NCBI GenBank assembly: GCA_034437075.1
Contig: DAOTVD010000311.1
Span: forward strand, 1-10,459
DNA from: DAOTVD01 sp034437075
GTDB lineage: Bacteria; Chloroflexota; Anaerolineae; Aggregatilineales; J027
Direction: 5' to 3'
Length of the DNA stretch: 10,459 nucleotides
A model generated the notes under the pieces. That model did no database searches. It was not told the DNA's origin and saw only the letters and a program-made list of their open reading frames with translations. Shown in pieces: positions 1 through 7,563 of this stretch (the stretch's first letter is position 1; each line of letters opens with the position of its first letter). Both the position numbers and the translations under genes were made by a program.

Positions 1-1531
1 AGAATAGCGGCAAAGCATCATCACTGTCTAGGGCATCCAACAATGCTCTCAGGCGTTTTACTTCGGCATAAAAATACGATATACCATCATTGAGCGAATC
101 GGTTACGCGGATGCACGTAAACACGCGAAACAGCCCCACGGAAAAATGCTCCGCTGCCACGACGCTGCCGGCATAGGCTAAACTCAAGTTAACGCCCAAT
201 GTGCGGAGGAATGAGCTTTTGCCCGCCATATTCGACCCCGTAATAATGATGACTTCGCCCAAGTGCGTAACGGCAAAATCATTTGTCACCCGCCGTTCAT
301 GGCGAATTAGGGGGTGCCCGATAGCCTGCGCTTGCAAAACCGCGCCGGGCTCAATCTCAGCCATAGGATATTCGGGATGGAGGTAAGCGAAATTGGCTAA
401 ACTGCTCAGCGCTTCTAATTCGTGCCAGGTGTCTAGCCAACGGGGTAACCGTTCCTTTAGCCGATTGCGCTGCCGATCCAATCCCCAGGCGACGGCTATA
501 TCCCAGGGAATGGCCGCGTTAATCAACCCCCAGGCGATGACATTCCGTTGTATCCCTGCCGCGCCAACGAGCCAACCTAAACGGCGCAATAGACGCGAAG
601 GCCGATCCCTCAAAATAGGTTCGCACAGCGTATACAACGTGCCCAATAAGCGTGTTTGGTTGTTTTCGATATATCCTAGGATCGCGTTAAACTGTTGAAG
701 CGCATTAAGCAAGTTGGCATGTTCATCAAATAAATTGCGACTCTGGCTCAGGAACAGGAGCACATAAGGCAGCCAAGTCAGCAAAAACAGGGGGGGGATG
801 CGCCCTGCTGAGAACAACACAAAAAGCGGAATATTTACCAATGCCAGCCCGCTTAAGAGCATCAGAACGATGGTGCGTTGTTGGATTTGCGGCGTTTCGG
901 CCACCCAGGCTTGGAGAACGGTGCTTGACCATTGGCGATGACGGCCCGTAGCGGCAACTTGCGCGACTAAGCGCAACTTGTCCCTGAAGATAATCTGGGG
1001 CGCTAAGGCGATAACCCAACCCTGACGTTGCTGGATGGTCTGTTCGTCTGGTTTCAAATTGAGCAACCAGGTGTGCAAGCGTTGCGAGCCTTCGCGGCTA
1101 GTTGCCGTATCCAACAGGCGGTTTACATCCAGTAAATCCAAGTCAATTTCAAAAGGGTGTGCGGCTTGTAAGGGAATGGTTGGGCTGGGTAATGCATCCC
1201 AATTTAGGTTCAAGCGGTCAAGATGATCTTGTTTAATGCGATACCATATCTGATAGCGGGTTAGGCTCCGCTGCACTCGCGCATGCCAGATGACACTCCC
1301 CATGAAAAGCAAGCCGCCGAGCAGGCCCCACCCATAACCTAACAATAGCCAATCACTCAATAAGGCGATCAACGTACCGCCTAGCCACAGCCCTGCAACC
1401 GCCAACCGAATATTGGATAAGCGGTTACTTTGCCTTTGCCGCACGTAAATACGTTGCGTTAAACGTGCCACATAGCGTTCCAGGCGCGCGGTACGAGTTG
1501 CTGATGATACCATCTTGATTCCAGTCTGCAT
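1..1531 (-). CDS. MutS-related membrane ATPase, C-terminus cut by the window edge
   Basis: I read this frame by translating the minus strand; it is open from the start to the left edge, about 510 codons. Numbering from the internal ATG at 1513, the ABC-type ATPase core of the MutS family begins near residue 399 with HPLI, then VTND (409-412), the Walker A loop GSNMAGKSS (426-434) and the family-typical DSLNDGISYFYAEVKR (472-487). Walker B and the rest lie outside the window. The MutS mismatch-recognition domain is absent. Instead there are two hydrophobic pairs, about 35-53/57-76 and 214-235/240-256, so the protein is probably membrane-anchored with a cytosolic ATPase. Members of this group are often labelled 'DNA mismatch repair protein', but the lack of a mismatch-binding domain makes canonical repair doubtful; the true role is unknown. 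The start is ATG 1531, which directly follows a T-tract, or ATG 1513, which has GGA six bases upstream. Neither has a strong ribosome-binding site. Confidence 0.85.
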   Translation of the reverse strand, partial: MQTGIKMVSSATRTARLERYVARLTQRIYVRQRQSNRLSNIRLAVAGLWLGGTLIALLSDWLLLGYGWGLLGGLLFMGSVIWHARVQRSLTRYQIWYRIKQDHLDRLNLNWDALPSPTIPLQAAHPFEIDLDLLDVNRLLDTATSREGSQRLHTWLLNLKPDEQTIQQRQGWVIALAPQIIFRDKLRLVAQVAATGRHRQWSSTVLQAWVAETPQIQQRTIVLMLLSGLALVNIPLFVLFSAGRIPPLFLLTWLPYVLLFLSQSRNLFDEHANLLNALQQFNAILGYIENNQTRLLGTLYTLCEPILRDRPSRLLRRLGWLVGAAGIQRNVIAWGLINAAIPWDIAVAWGLDRQRNRLKERLPRWLDTWHELEALSSLANFAYLHPEYPMAEIEPGAVLQAQAIGHPLIRHERRVTNDFAVTHLGEVIIITGSNMAGKSSFLRTLGVNLSLAYAGSVVAAEHFSVGLFRVFTCIRVTDSLNDGISYFYAEVKRLRALLDALDSDDALPLF

Positions 1532-1560
1532 AAAACAAAATCCCTGCGAATAAGCAGGGA
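1532..1560 (-). terminator. Intrinsic terminator-like hairpin after the MobA-like gene
   Basis: On the minus strand TCCCTGC (1560-1554), a six-base loop, and GCAGGGA (1547-1541) form a perfect 7-bp stem followed by TTTTGTTTT (1540-1532). This fits a Rho-independent terminator for the MobA-like gene ending at 1615. The last T is immediately followed by the ATG at 1531 of the MutS-like gene. The descending arm also holds AGGGA, a weak Shine-Dalgarno-like sequence nine bases before that ATG. The hairpin could therefore also act on the downstream gene, by read-through or by masking the initiation region. Confidence 0.7.
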
Positions 1561-1614
1561 AAATATCATAGCGAAATTATTCTGTAGGAGATAAAACTAG
1601 TATCGCACGAAGTT

Positions 1615-2103
1615 TTAAGGATGTATAGAGCATGATTTCGTCGCGCTGTAGCGATATACATTGATCTGCGCATAAAAATCTTCGACGGCTAACTGGCCGC
1701 GTTCTAGCTGTTGCCAGAGCGTCCCCAGGCACATTTTGCTATAAACTGCGCCAAAACCAATCGGTTGAAGGGTCGGCAGTGCCGCGACGACGCTATCATA
1801 TTGCTGCGCAACAGATGATAACTCGGTGACCATCTCGATATTCGGCATGTGCATATCTGGGGTTAAGACGAGCACATGGCGCCGGGGGCTGGTGAAAAGC
1901 GCCGTATAAAGACTGCCCAAAATGCCCTTATTGAGCACAATATCTTGATTAACCGATAGCGTAAGATGGGCATATGTTCCGGGGAAGTTACTGATGATAT
2001 TGACGGGTATCCCGTACTGCTGAGCAACCGCTAGGCTGCGCGGGGTCGTATCACGAGTAGGGTAATGATCCGCAATAATGGCAAGGCTAAGGTGTTCGAG
2101 CAT
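1615..2103 (-). CDS. Short MobA-like nucleotidyltransferase-fold protein
   Basis: The product is 162 residues. Its middle and C-terminal parts resemble MobA (molybdenum cofactor guanylyltransferase) and related GT-A-fold NTP transferases: NKGILGSLYTAL (58-69) sits where MobA has GPLAGxxxAL, VLVLTPDM (77-84) where MobA has the metal-binding acidic DMP strand, and PIGFGAVY (114-121) where MobA has the PLxAVY segment. The N-terminal nucleotide-binding signature of MobA (LAGGxSxRMGxxK) is not there; the protein reads LAIIADHYPTRD (7-18) and is about 30 residues shorter than a usual MobA. The start is fixed within a few codons because an in-frame TAG lies just upstream, and no missing N-terminus is visible in the other frames upstream. 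Catalysis of GTP transfer is therefore uncertain; it may be a divergent or non-catalytic relative. No other molybdopterin genes are in the window. The ribosome-binding site is weak. Confidence 0.7.
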   Translation of the reverse strand: MLEHLSLAIIADHYPTRDTTPRSLAVAQQYGIPVNIISNFPGTYAHLTLSVNQDIVLNKGILGSLYTALFTSPRRHVLVLTPDMHMPNIEMVTELSSVAQQYDSVVAALPTLQPIGFGAVYSKMCLGTLWQQLERGQLAVEDFYAQINVYRYSATKSCSIHP

Positions 2104-2163
2104 AATATGTAGGCCCTATTCAGGTTCAATAATTCTCGTTTTATGATGCATCACTAGATTAAA

Positions 2164-2191
2164 GATATATGAGAGTTCGCTTTAGTGTCAA
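2164..2191 (-). promoter_or_regulatory. Candidate promoter of the MobA-like gene
   Basis: On the minus strand a consensus -35 box TTGACA (2191-2186) is followed after 16 bp by TATATC (2169-2164; four of six bases match TATAAT). Transcription would start near 2157, leaving a leader of about 54 bases before ATG 2103. The call rests on sequence match only; the -35 box is strong and the -10 is moderate. Confidence 0.45.
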
Positions 2192-2205
2192 GTATCTTCA
2201 TATAT
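2165..2205. repeat. 8-bp inverted repeat flanking the promoter in the divergent region
   Basis: ATATATGA (2165-2172) and its exact reverse complement TCATATAT (2198-2205) are 33 bp apart centre to centre, close to three helical turns. The left arm overlaps the -10 candidate of the MobA-like promoter and the right arm lies just upstream of its -35. The geometry is suitable for a dimeric or looping regulator, but the arms are AT-rich and short, so chance is possible. Confidence 0.3.
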
Positions 2206-2222
2206 GCGGATAAATGTCATTT

Positions 2223-2251
2223 TTGCGCTAACAAGGGTATAACTGTAGATA
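2223..2251 (+). promoter_or_regulatory. Candidate promoter of comM
   Basis: TTGCGC (2223-2228), a 17-bp spacer and TAGATA (2246-2251, running into TAGATAAT) form a weak sigma-70-like promoter. An alternative -10 is TATAAC (2238-2243), a better box but without a recognisable -35 at the right distance. The leader before ATG 2277 would be only about 20-25 bases and would still hold the ribosome-binding site. Confidence 0.3.
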
Positions 2252-2276
2252 ATGCTGAAGCGAAAAGGAGCATACG

Positions 2277-3815
2277 ATGCTGGCCAAAACCTACGCTTGC
2301 GAAGTCTTCGGCCTGGAAGGCGTTCCCATTGATGTCGAAGTAGATTTCAACCCCAAGGGTCTCCCAGCATTTGTGGTCGTCGGTTTGCCAGATGCCGCCG
2401 TACAAGAAAGCCGCGAGCGGGTGCGCGCAGCCATCAACAATAGTGGGCTGCGTTTTCCGATGAAGCGCTTTGTGGTGAACTTGGCCCCGGCGGATCTGCG
2501 TAAAGAAGGCCCCGCCTATGACCTAGCGCTGGCCGTGGGATGCCTGGCCGTGACCGACCAGCTTCCACTCGAACGCCTGGAAGGGGCCATGTTTATTGGC
2601 GAATTGGCGTTGGATGGCACCGTGCGCCATGTGCGGGGGGTTTTGCCCGTCGCGCTGGCCGCATATGAAGCGGGGTTTCATACCTTGTATGTCCCCGAAG
2701 AAGATGCACCGCTCGCCGCCTTCGTACCAGAAATCGACGTGATCCCAGTGCCGTCCCTGGGGCATTTGGTCGAGCATTTGTACGATCTGCAAGTGATTCC
2801 ACCATACCAGCGCCCCGCCCAAGATGAACCGCCCGATGCAAGTACGTTCTTCGGGTTAATTGATATGTGCGATGTGAAAGGTCAAGAGAACGTCAAACGG
2901 GCTTTGGAAGTCGCCGCTGCCGGAGCACATAACGTTTTGATGGTCGGTAGCCCTGGCGTAGGGAAAACGCTCATGGCGCGGGTGTTGCCAGGTATCTTGC
3001 CCGCCCTCTCTTGGGAAGAAGCCTTAGATGTGACGCGCATTTATTCCGTAGCCGATCTGCTGACCAGTGACCATCCTATTATCACAACGCGACCTTTTCG
3101 CGCGCCACATCACACCATCTCGCAGGCGGGGTTGGTCGGCGGCGGATCGTACCCGCGACCGGGGGAGATCAGCCTGGCGCATCGGGGTGTCTTGTTTCTG
3201 GATGAATTTCCCGAATTTGGTACCAAAACGCTAGAAGTCTTGCGCCAACCCATGGAAGACAAATCCGTCACCATTAGCCGCGCGCGGATTTCGCTACAAT
3301 TTCCGTCCAATTTTATGCTGGTCGCGGCGATGAACCCATGCCCATGCGGATACGCCAACGACCCCACCCATACCTGCACATGCAGCGATACGATGATCCG
3401 CACGTATAACCAACGTATTTCCGGCCCGATGCTCGACCGCATGGACATTCATATTGATGTCCCGCGCGTAGATTACGAAAAACTGACCAGCTTGACCCCC
3501 GGCGAAACCTCCGCGACCATTCGCGCACGAGTGGAAGCCGCACGCCAACGCCAACGCGCCCGCTTTGCCGGGGCCAAACATCTACACGCTAATGCTGATA
3601 TGGGGCCGCGCCAGATCGAGCAGCATTGCCCGACCACCACCGATGCTACAGCTTTGCTGAAGGCCACCATGCAGCGCATGCAGCTTAGCGCCCGCGCCTA
3701 TCACCGCATTCTGAAGTTGGCGCGTACCATCGCCGATTTAGACGGCCATGAAGTCATTTCCGTGCCCCATGTCGCCGAAGCGATCCAATACCGGCCACGC
3801 CGCTTGGTTGGATAA
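2277..3815 (+). CDS. comM: ComM/YifB family Mg-chelatase-like AAA+ ATPase
   Basis: The 512-residue product has the usual length and domain order of ComM (YifB). Residues about 20-165 form the N-terminal domain found in ComM, with FNPKGLPAFVVVGLPDAAV at 24-42. The AAA+ core follows at about 190-395: Walker A GSPGVGKT (224-231), RPFRAPHHT (272-280), Walker B VLFLDE (305-310), and MNPCPCG (352-358) with further cysteines at 367 and 369 that resemble a metal-binding cluster. The C-terminal Mg-chelatase-type helical domain starts near 400 and includes the conserved RAYHRILKLARTIADL (473-488). In Vibrio cholerae ComM is a hexameric helicase that promotes branch migration during natural transformation, acting in the cytosol on DNA; the family also occurs in non-competent bacteria. 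The start is clear: AAGGAG at 2265-2270 lies six bases before ATG. No dprA, recA or DNA-uptake genes are nearby. The stop codon touches that of the convergent tex gene. Confidence 0.95.
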   Translation: MLAKTYACEVFGLEGVPIDVEVDFNPKGLPAFVVVGLPDAAVQESRERVRAAINNSGLRFPMKRFVVNLAPADLRKEGPAYDLALAVGCLAVTDQLPLERLEGAMFIGELALDGTVRHVRGVLPVALAAYEAGFHTLYVPEEDAPLAAFVPEIDVIPVPSLGHLVEHLYDLQVIPPYQRPAQDEPPDASTFFGLIDMCDVKGQENVKRALEVAAAGAHNVLMVGSPGVGKTLMARVLPGILPALSWEEALDVTRIYSVADLLTSDHPIITTRPFRAPHHTISQAGLVGGGSYPRPGEISLAHRGVLFLDEFPEFGTKTLEVLRQPMEDKSVTISRARISLQFPSNFMLVAAMNPCPCGYANDPTHTCTCSDTMIRTYNQRISGPMLDRMDIHIDVPRVDYEKLTSLTPGETSATIRARVEAARQRQRARFAGAKHLHANADMGPRQIEQHCPTTTDATALLKATMQRMQLSARAYHRILKLARTIADLDGHEVISVPHVAEAIQYRPRRLVG

Positions 3816-5969
3816 TCAAGAATGTTTGGGTTCGATCCAGCCCAGCCCGATACGCCCGCGCTCAATCTCGACGGTTAGAATTTCTACGGGCACCACTTCG
3901 CCAACGCTTAACGATACGCCGCGTGGTACTTGGCTAACATGCAACAAACCATCTTGCTTAACGCCGATGTCAACAAACGCACCAAAATCCACAACATTGC
4001 GCACCGTGCCTTTTAGCACCATGCCAATTTGTAAATCTTCCATGCGCATGACATCACTGCGCAAAATTGGCGCGGGTAGGTCTTCGCGTGGGTCACGGCC
4101 TGGGCGCATCAGTTGTTCGAAAATATCTTGCAAGGTTGGTAGGCCCACGCTTAAGGTCTCGGCTAACGTGCTGAGAGATTGCTTTTGGCGCAAAGCGTCT
4201 AGCTGGGGGCCGCGCTTTTCGGGGGGCGTTGAAACCTGCAAGCCCGCTTCCTTGAGCAGTTTCTTCGTGGCGTTGTAGCTTTCCGGGTGGATCGCGCTGG
4301 CATCCAGGGGATTTTTGCCCCCGCGAATGCGCAAAAAACCCGCCGATTGTTCGAAGGCTTTAGCCCCTAACTTGGGCACTTTCTTGAGCGCCGTTCGTTC
4401 GGAAAAGCCGCCGTTTTCTTCGCGATATGCAACGATATTCTCCGCCAGCTTGGGGCCAATCCCGGCTACATACGTCAGCAAAGCTGGGGAAGCGGTATTC
4501 ACATCCACGCCGACACGATTCACCACGGTTTCCACCACACCATCCAAAGCCGTGCTGAGGTCTTTCTGATTGACATCGTGTTGATACATGCCCACGCCAA
4601 TCGAACGCGGGTCGATCTTGACGAGTTCGGCCAGGGGGTCTTGCACGCGCCGCGCGATGGACACCGCGCCTCGTAACGAGACATCGAGCTCTGGTAACTC
4701 GGCGCGGGCCAAACTGCTCGCACTATACACACTGGCCCCGGCTTCATTCACGATAAGATAATGCACGCCTTCACGTTCGCGGGTGAGTTCCGCGATAAGC
4801 TGCTCCGTCTCGCGTGAGGCAGTCCCATTGCCGATAGCGATCAGGGTTACGCTAAATTGCTGGACTAACCCAGCCAGTTTTTGCAACGCTTCTGCCCAAT
4901 GCCCCTGTGGTTTATGTGGGTATATGGTACCTGTGTAAAGCACTTTGCCCGTATCATCGATAACCGCCAGCTTGCAGCCCGTCCGATAAGCCGGATCGAC
5001 GCCCAAAACCACATGCCCCGTCAAAGGTGGTTGGTTGAGTAGCCCGTGCAGATTATCCGCAAAGACGTCGATGGCGTGCGCTTCGGCGGTTTCAGTGAGT
5101 GCTGCGCGTACATCCCGTTCGATGGCTGGCAGGAGCAAGCGCTTGGCCGCGTCTTCGATAGCCAAATGTAATTCCTCGGCCCATGGCGAACGTTGATTAA
5201 CGCGGAATACATCCGAGATCGGGTCGCGCCAATCCCGTTCTTGCAATTCCAGGCGCACCCGCAGGATTTTCTCCGCTTCGCCACGATTGATCGCCAACAC
5301 TTGATAGGGCCGTAAGCGTCCTACCCGCTGATCGAAAGCGTAATAGTTCAGATAAACGTTTTTCTCATCGTCTGCCTCAACGATTTTTTCGCTATATAAA
5401 TGCCCAAACCGGAGTGCTTTGTCGCGCACTGTGCCGCGCACGGTTGGATCATCACTGATTTGCTCGGCCACAATATCCCGCGCGCCCGCCAACGCAGCTG
5501 CAATATCGGGCACCTCATCCGAGAGATACGCCTGAGCGCTTTCTTGGGGGGGCGGGCCTTGCGTTGGCTGAATGACAATCTGCTCGGCTAGGGGAGCCAA
5601 ACCGCGCTCGCGCGCCATACTTGCCCGTGTCCGGCGCTTGGGTTTGTATGGCTGGTATAAATCTTCTAGCTCGGTCAATGTTGCGGCGGCTCGGATGCGC
5701 TGCGCGAGGTCATCCGTCAGTTGGCCTTGTTGTTCGATGCTGTTCAGGATAGTTTCGCGCCGGTCGTCCAGCTTTTGGAGCGCGCTCAAGAGCCCATGCA
5801 GTTGGCGCAATTGGTCTTCATCCAGGCTGCCCGTCATCTCTTTACGATAACGCGCAATGAACGGAACCGTGTTGCCCTCCTCCAATAGACGAATGGCCGC
5901 CGCCACCTGGGGGGCGGATAAACTCAGGGCATCAGCAATGCGTTTATCATACGAACGTTCTACGGTCAT
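3816..5969 (-). CDS. tex: Tex, S1-domain RNA-binding transcriptional accessory protein
   Basis: The 717-residue product shows the full Tex architecture. The helical N-terminal domain begins at residue 1 and includes NTVPFIARYRKEMTGSLDE (33-51) and LEDLYQPYKPKRRT (101-114). A YqgF/RuvC-like RNase H fold follows (about 318-445, VLGVDPAYRTGCKLAV at 321-336), then a helix-hairpin-helix region (about 486-545, VDVNTASPALLTYVAGIGPKLA), and a C-terminal S1 domain (about 645-712, GTVRNVVDFGAFVDIG at 654-669). Tex binds nucleic acid, associates with transcription, and affects toxin gene expression in Bordetella and fitness in pneumococcus; its exact role is still debated. The length matches the shorter Gram-positive type rather than the roughly 770-residue proteobacterial form, and the protein ends right after the S1 domain. 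The start is supported by GAGGG (5980-5976) six bases upstream of ATG 5969. It lies 33 bp downstream of the PrsW-like gene on the same strand, so the two are probably co-transcribed. Confidence 0.96.
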   Translation of the reverse strand: MTVERSYDKRIADALSLSAPQVAAAIRLLEEGNTVPFIARYRKEMTGSLDEDQLRQLHGLLSALQKLDDRRETILNSIEQQGQLTDDLAQRIRAAATLTELEDLYQPYKPKRRTRASMARERGLAPLAEQIVIQPTQGPPPQESAQAYLSDEVPDIAAALAGARDIVAEQISDDPTVRGTVRDKALRFGHLYSEKIVEADDEKNVYLNYYAFDQRVGRLRPYQVLAINRGEAEKILRVRLELQERDWRDPISDVFRVNQRSPWAEELHLAIEDAAKRLLLPAIERDVRAALTETAEAHAIDVFADNLHGLLNQPPLTGHVVLGVDPAYRTGCKLAVIDDTGKVLYTGTIYPHKPQGHWAEALQKLAGLVQQFSVTLIAIGNGTASRETEQLIAELTREREGVHYLIVNEAGASVYSASSLARAELPELDVSLRGAVSIARRVQDPLAELVKIDPRSIGVGMYQHDVNQKDLSTALDGVVETVVNRVGVDVNTASPALLTYVAGIGPKLAENIVAYREENGGFSERTALKKVPKLGAKAFEQSAGFLRIRGGKNPLDASAIHPESYNATKKLLKEAGLQVSTPPEKRGPQLDALRQKQSLSTLAETLSVGLPTLQDIFEQLMRPGRDPREDLPAPILRSDVMRMEDLQIGMVLKGTVRNVVDFGAFVDIGVKQDGLLHVSQVPRGVSLSVGEVVPVEILTVEIERGRIGLGWIEPKHS

Positions 5970-6002
5970 AAAATACCCTCGACATCTAACATAAGTTGCA
6001 GA

Positions 6003-7553
6003 TCAGGTTTCGTTCGGTTGGCTGGTTTGGCGAACCCATTTCAAGAGATCAGTCTGGCGGCGTAATTCCCCGGCCATATTTTGTAATAATGCTAACGCGA
6101 CCTGGGGCTTACCATAGGCAATGGTCAGAAAATCTGCCCGCGACAAACTGTAAACTTCTGCATCGCTAACACACGTCACTTGGGTGGTGGTTGGCGCTTC
6201 GTCCAGCATAGAAACATATCCGCACACATCAGCGGGGCTATAGACCACCATAATTGTTTCTGTCCCCTGTTCATCGACTGCACTTTCGAGCAATTGACCA
6301 GATGCGACACAAAACAAGCGCGTATTGATTGTTTGAGCAATGATGACGGCTTGGCCGATCTCGTAGCGTTCTTTGTTCAACATAACAGCCACATCATACA
6401 AATCCTCACGGTTCAAGGTGCTAAAAACTTGGGACTGGGCGAGTAGCGTATGGCGTTTTTGTATTTCCTGGGGGGATAGCGCCTGCTGCTTGGCCGTCAG
6501 CATGAGGATCAATTGCAAAAGCGGTTGTTCCTGCGCCACATCACTTGATAATTGCTGCCAAAGTGGGCTTTCTTCGGATGGCAAAACCGTGCGCAACCAG
6601 ACCCAGGTATACAAGCCCATTTGCTGACGTGAATTCCCGAGATGGTCTTCCACCTGGCGGAGTTGGTCTTGCAGAAGGGATTGCATGCGGGGGCGCTGAT
6701 TTTGATGCAATGTTTTATTCAGCAGACCGTATTCGGCCTGGAGCGCAATGAATTGACGAATGGCGTTAATGCGGGATTTGCCCAAGGTAGGCATATATTG
6801 AACTAAAATATCGGCCAATTGTTCCGGTCTGCGCAATGCGGATAGCTCGCCGGCGGTTAACTGTCGGGTTAAAGCCACCGAAATTGCTTGGGCCTCAATG
6901 TACAGACTGCGCCGAATGAGCAGGCTCAGGAGCAGCGTACCACTCAAACCAACTGTAATGGCCACCACGATCAGCGCACGCCCGGCGATCATCATCACCA
7001 AAGCATTGTATGTCGCGTGGAGGATAATGCTGCTGGCTAACCCCATACCCAGGCCCACCAACCGCGCGCGCGGGACCATATAGACGTTTCTGCCCAAAAT
7101 TGCCCCCATTAATGCCCCTGTATAGGCATGCATCAGGCTAGTGGACAACACCCGCACCACGGCAATCGAGATTCCCAACTCTGGATGGTTTAGGATGGTT
7201 GCTATATTTTCGCTGATTGCGAACCCGGTACCGACGGCAAATCCATAGGCGGCGCCATCCACCGCATACCGTAACCGCATTTGCTCGGCCAAACCGACCA
7301 GAAAAAACGCTTTCAGCAGTTCTTCAAGTACAGGCGCGCTTAGTAAACGTAATTGCGTCTCGGTCAAGAAGCCTGCGTCAAGCATGGTCGCTTGGATACC
7401 ATACGCCACGCCGAAGCTGACAACACCCCAGCCAACCCCCAGGCTGACCAAGCGCAGTTGCGCAGTCGCATACAGGTCGATTGCCCAGATGATGTACAGA
7501 AATATCAGCGGAATCGCGACAGAAAGAAAGAGTCCAAGTGCCATCGCGCACAT
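6003..7553 (-). CDS. PrsW-type intramembrane metalloprotease fused to a cyclic-nucleotide-binding-like domain
   Basis: The product is 516 residues. Residues 1 to about 215 are hydrophobic and contain the PrsW signatures: EELLK (77-81, the EExxK motif), DGAAYGFAVGTGFAISEN (99-116), a histidine in LMHAYTGAL (140-148) and another in LHATYNAL (178-185). PrsW in Bacillus subtilis cleaves the anti-sigma factor RsiW in the membrane. A largely helical linker (about 220-370) leads to a C-terminal domain with the cNMP-binding/CRP fold (about 375-495). Its phosphate-binding cassette is altered: GYVSMLDEAPTTTQV (445-459) has Tyr where cAMP binders have Glu after the Gly, and Thr where they have the phosphate-binding Arg. 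It may sense another ligand or act as a structural module. The substrate is unknown. No ribosome-binding site precedes ATG 7553 or the in-frame ATG 7544; the latter agrees better with a -10 box that overlaps the first ATG. The gene probably heads an operon with tex. Confidence 0.88.
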   Translation of the reverse strand: MCAMALGLFLSVAIPLIFLYIIWAIDLYATAQLRLVSLGVGWGVVSFGVAYGIQATMLDAGFLTETQLRLLSAPVLEELLKAFFLVGLAEQMRLRYAVDGAAYGFAVGTGFAISENIATILNHPELGISIAVVRVLSTSLMHAYTGALMGAILGRNVYMVPRARLVGLGMGLASSIILHATYNALVMMIAGRALIVVAITVGLSGTLLLSLLIRRSLYIEAQAISVALTRQLTAGELSALRRPEQLADILVQYMPTLGKSRINAIRQFIALQAEYGLLNKTLHQNQRPRMQSLLQDQLRQVEDHLGNSRQQMGLYTWVWLRTVLPSEESPLWQQLSSDVAQEQPLLQLILMLTAKQQALSPQEIQKRHTLLAQSQVFSTLNREDLYDVAVMLNKERYEIGQAVIIAQTINTRLFCVASGQLLESAVDEQGTETIMVVYSPADVCGYVSMLDEAPTTTQVTCVSDAEVYSLSRADFLTIAYGKPQVALALLQNMAGELRRQTDLLKWVRQTSQPNET

Positions 7554-7559
7554 TATATA
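7552..7559 (-). promoter_or_regulatory. Candidate -10 region of the prsW-like/tex operon, overlapping the start codon
   Basis: On the minus strand a perfect TATAAT (7557-7552) overlaps the first ATG of the PrsW-like gene. TGC just upstream could form an extended -10 with TATATA (7559-7554). Initiation about seven bases downstream would fall near 7545, right at the second in-frame ATG (7544), which implies a leaderless mRNA. No good -35 box is visible at 16-18 bp. Confidence 0.45.
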
Positions 7560-7563
7560 GCAT

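Noticed and set aside
726..1019. 97-residue open frame on the minus strand, and other short frames within 200-1230
   Set aside because: They overlap the well-supported MutS-like coding frame in other frames and show no recognisable domain or ribosome-binding site.
2222..2231. TTTGCGCTAA before comM as a second copy of the palindrome at 8556-8565
   Set aside because: Nine of ten bases match, but GCGCTAA-type words also occur inside coding regions (for example near 1000), so a shared operator is not supported by this alone.
2277..3815. A competence gene cluster around comM
   Set aside because: No dprA, comEA/EC, recA or pilus genes accompany it; the helix-hairpin-helix motif seen nearby belongs to Tex.
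3748..4278. 176-residue open frame on the plus strand across the comM-tex junction
   Set aside because: It is antisense to the S1 end of tex and out of frame with comM, with composition typical of a shadow frame.
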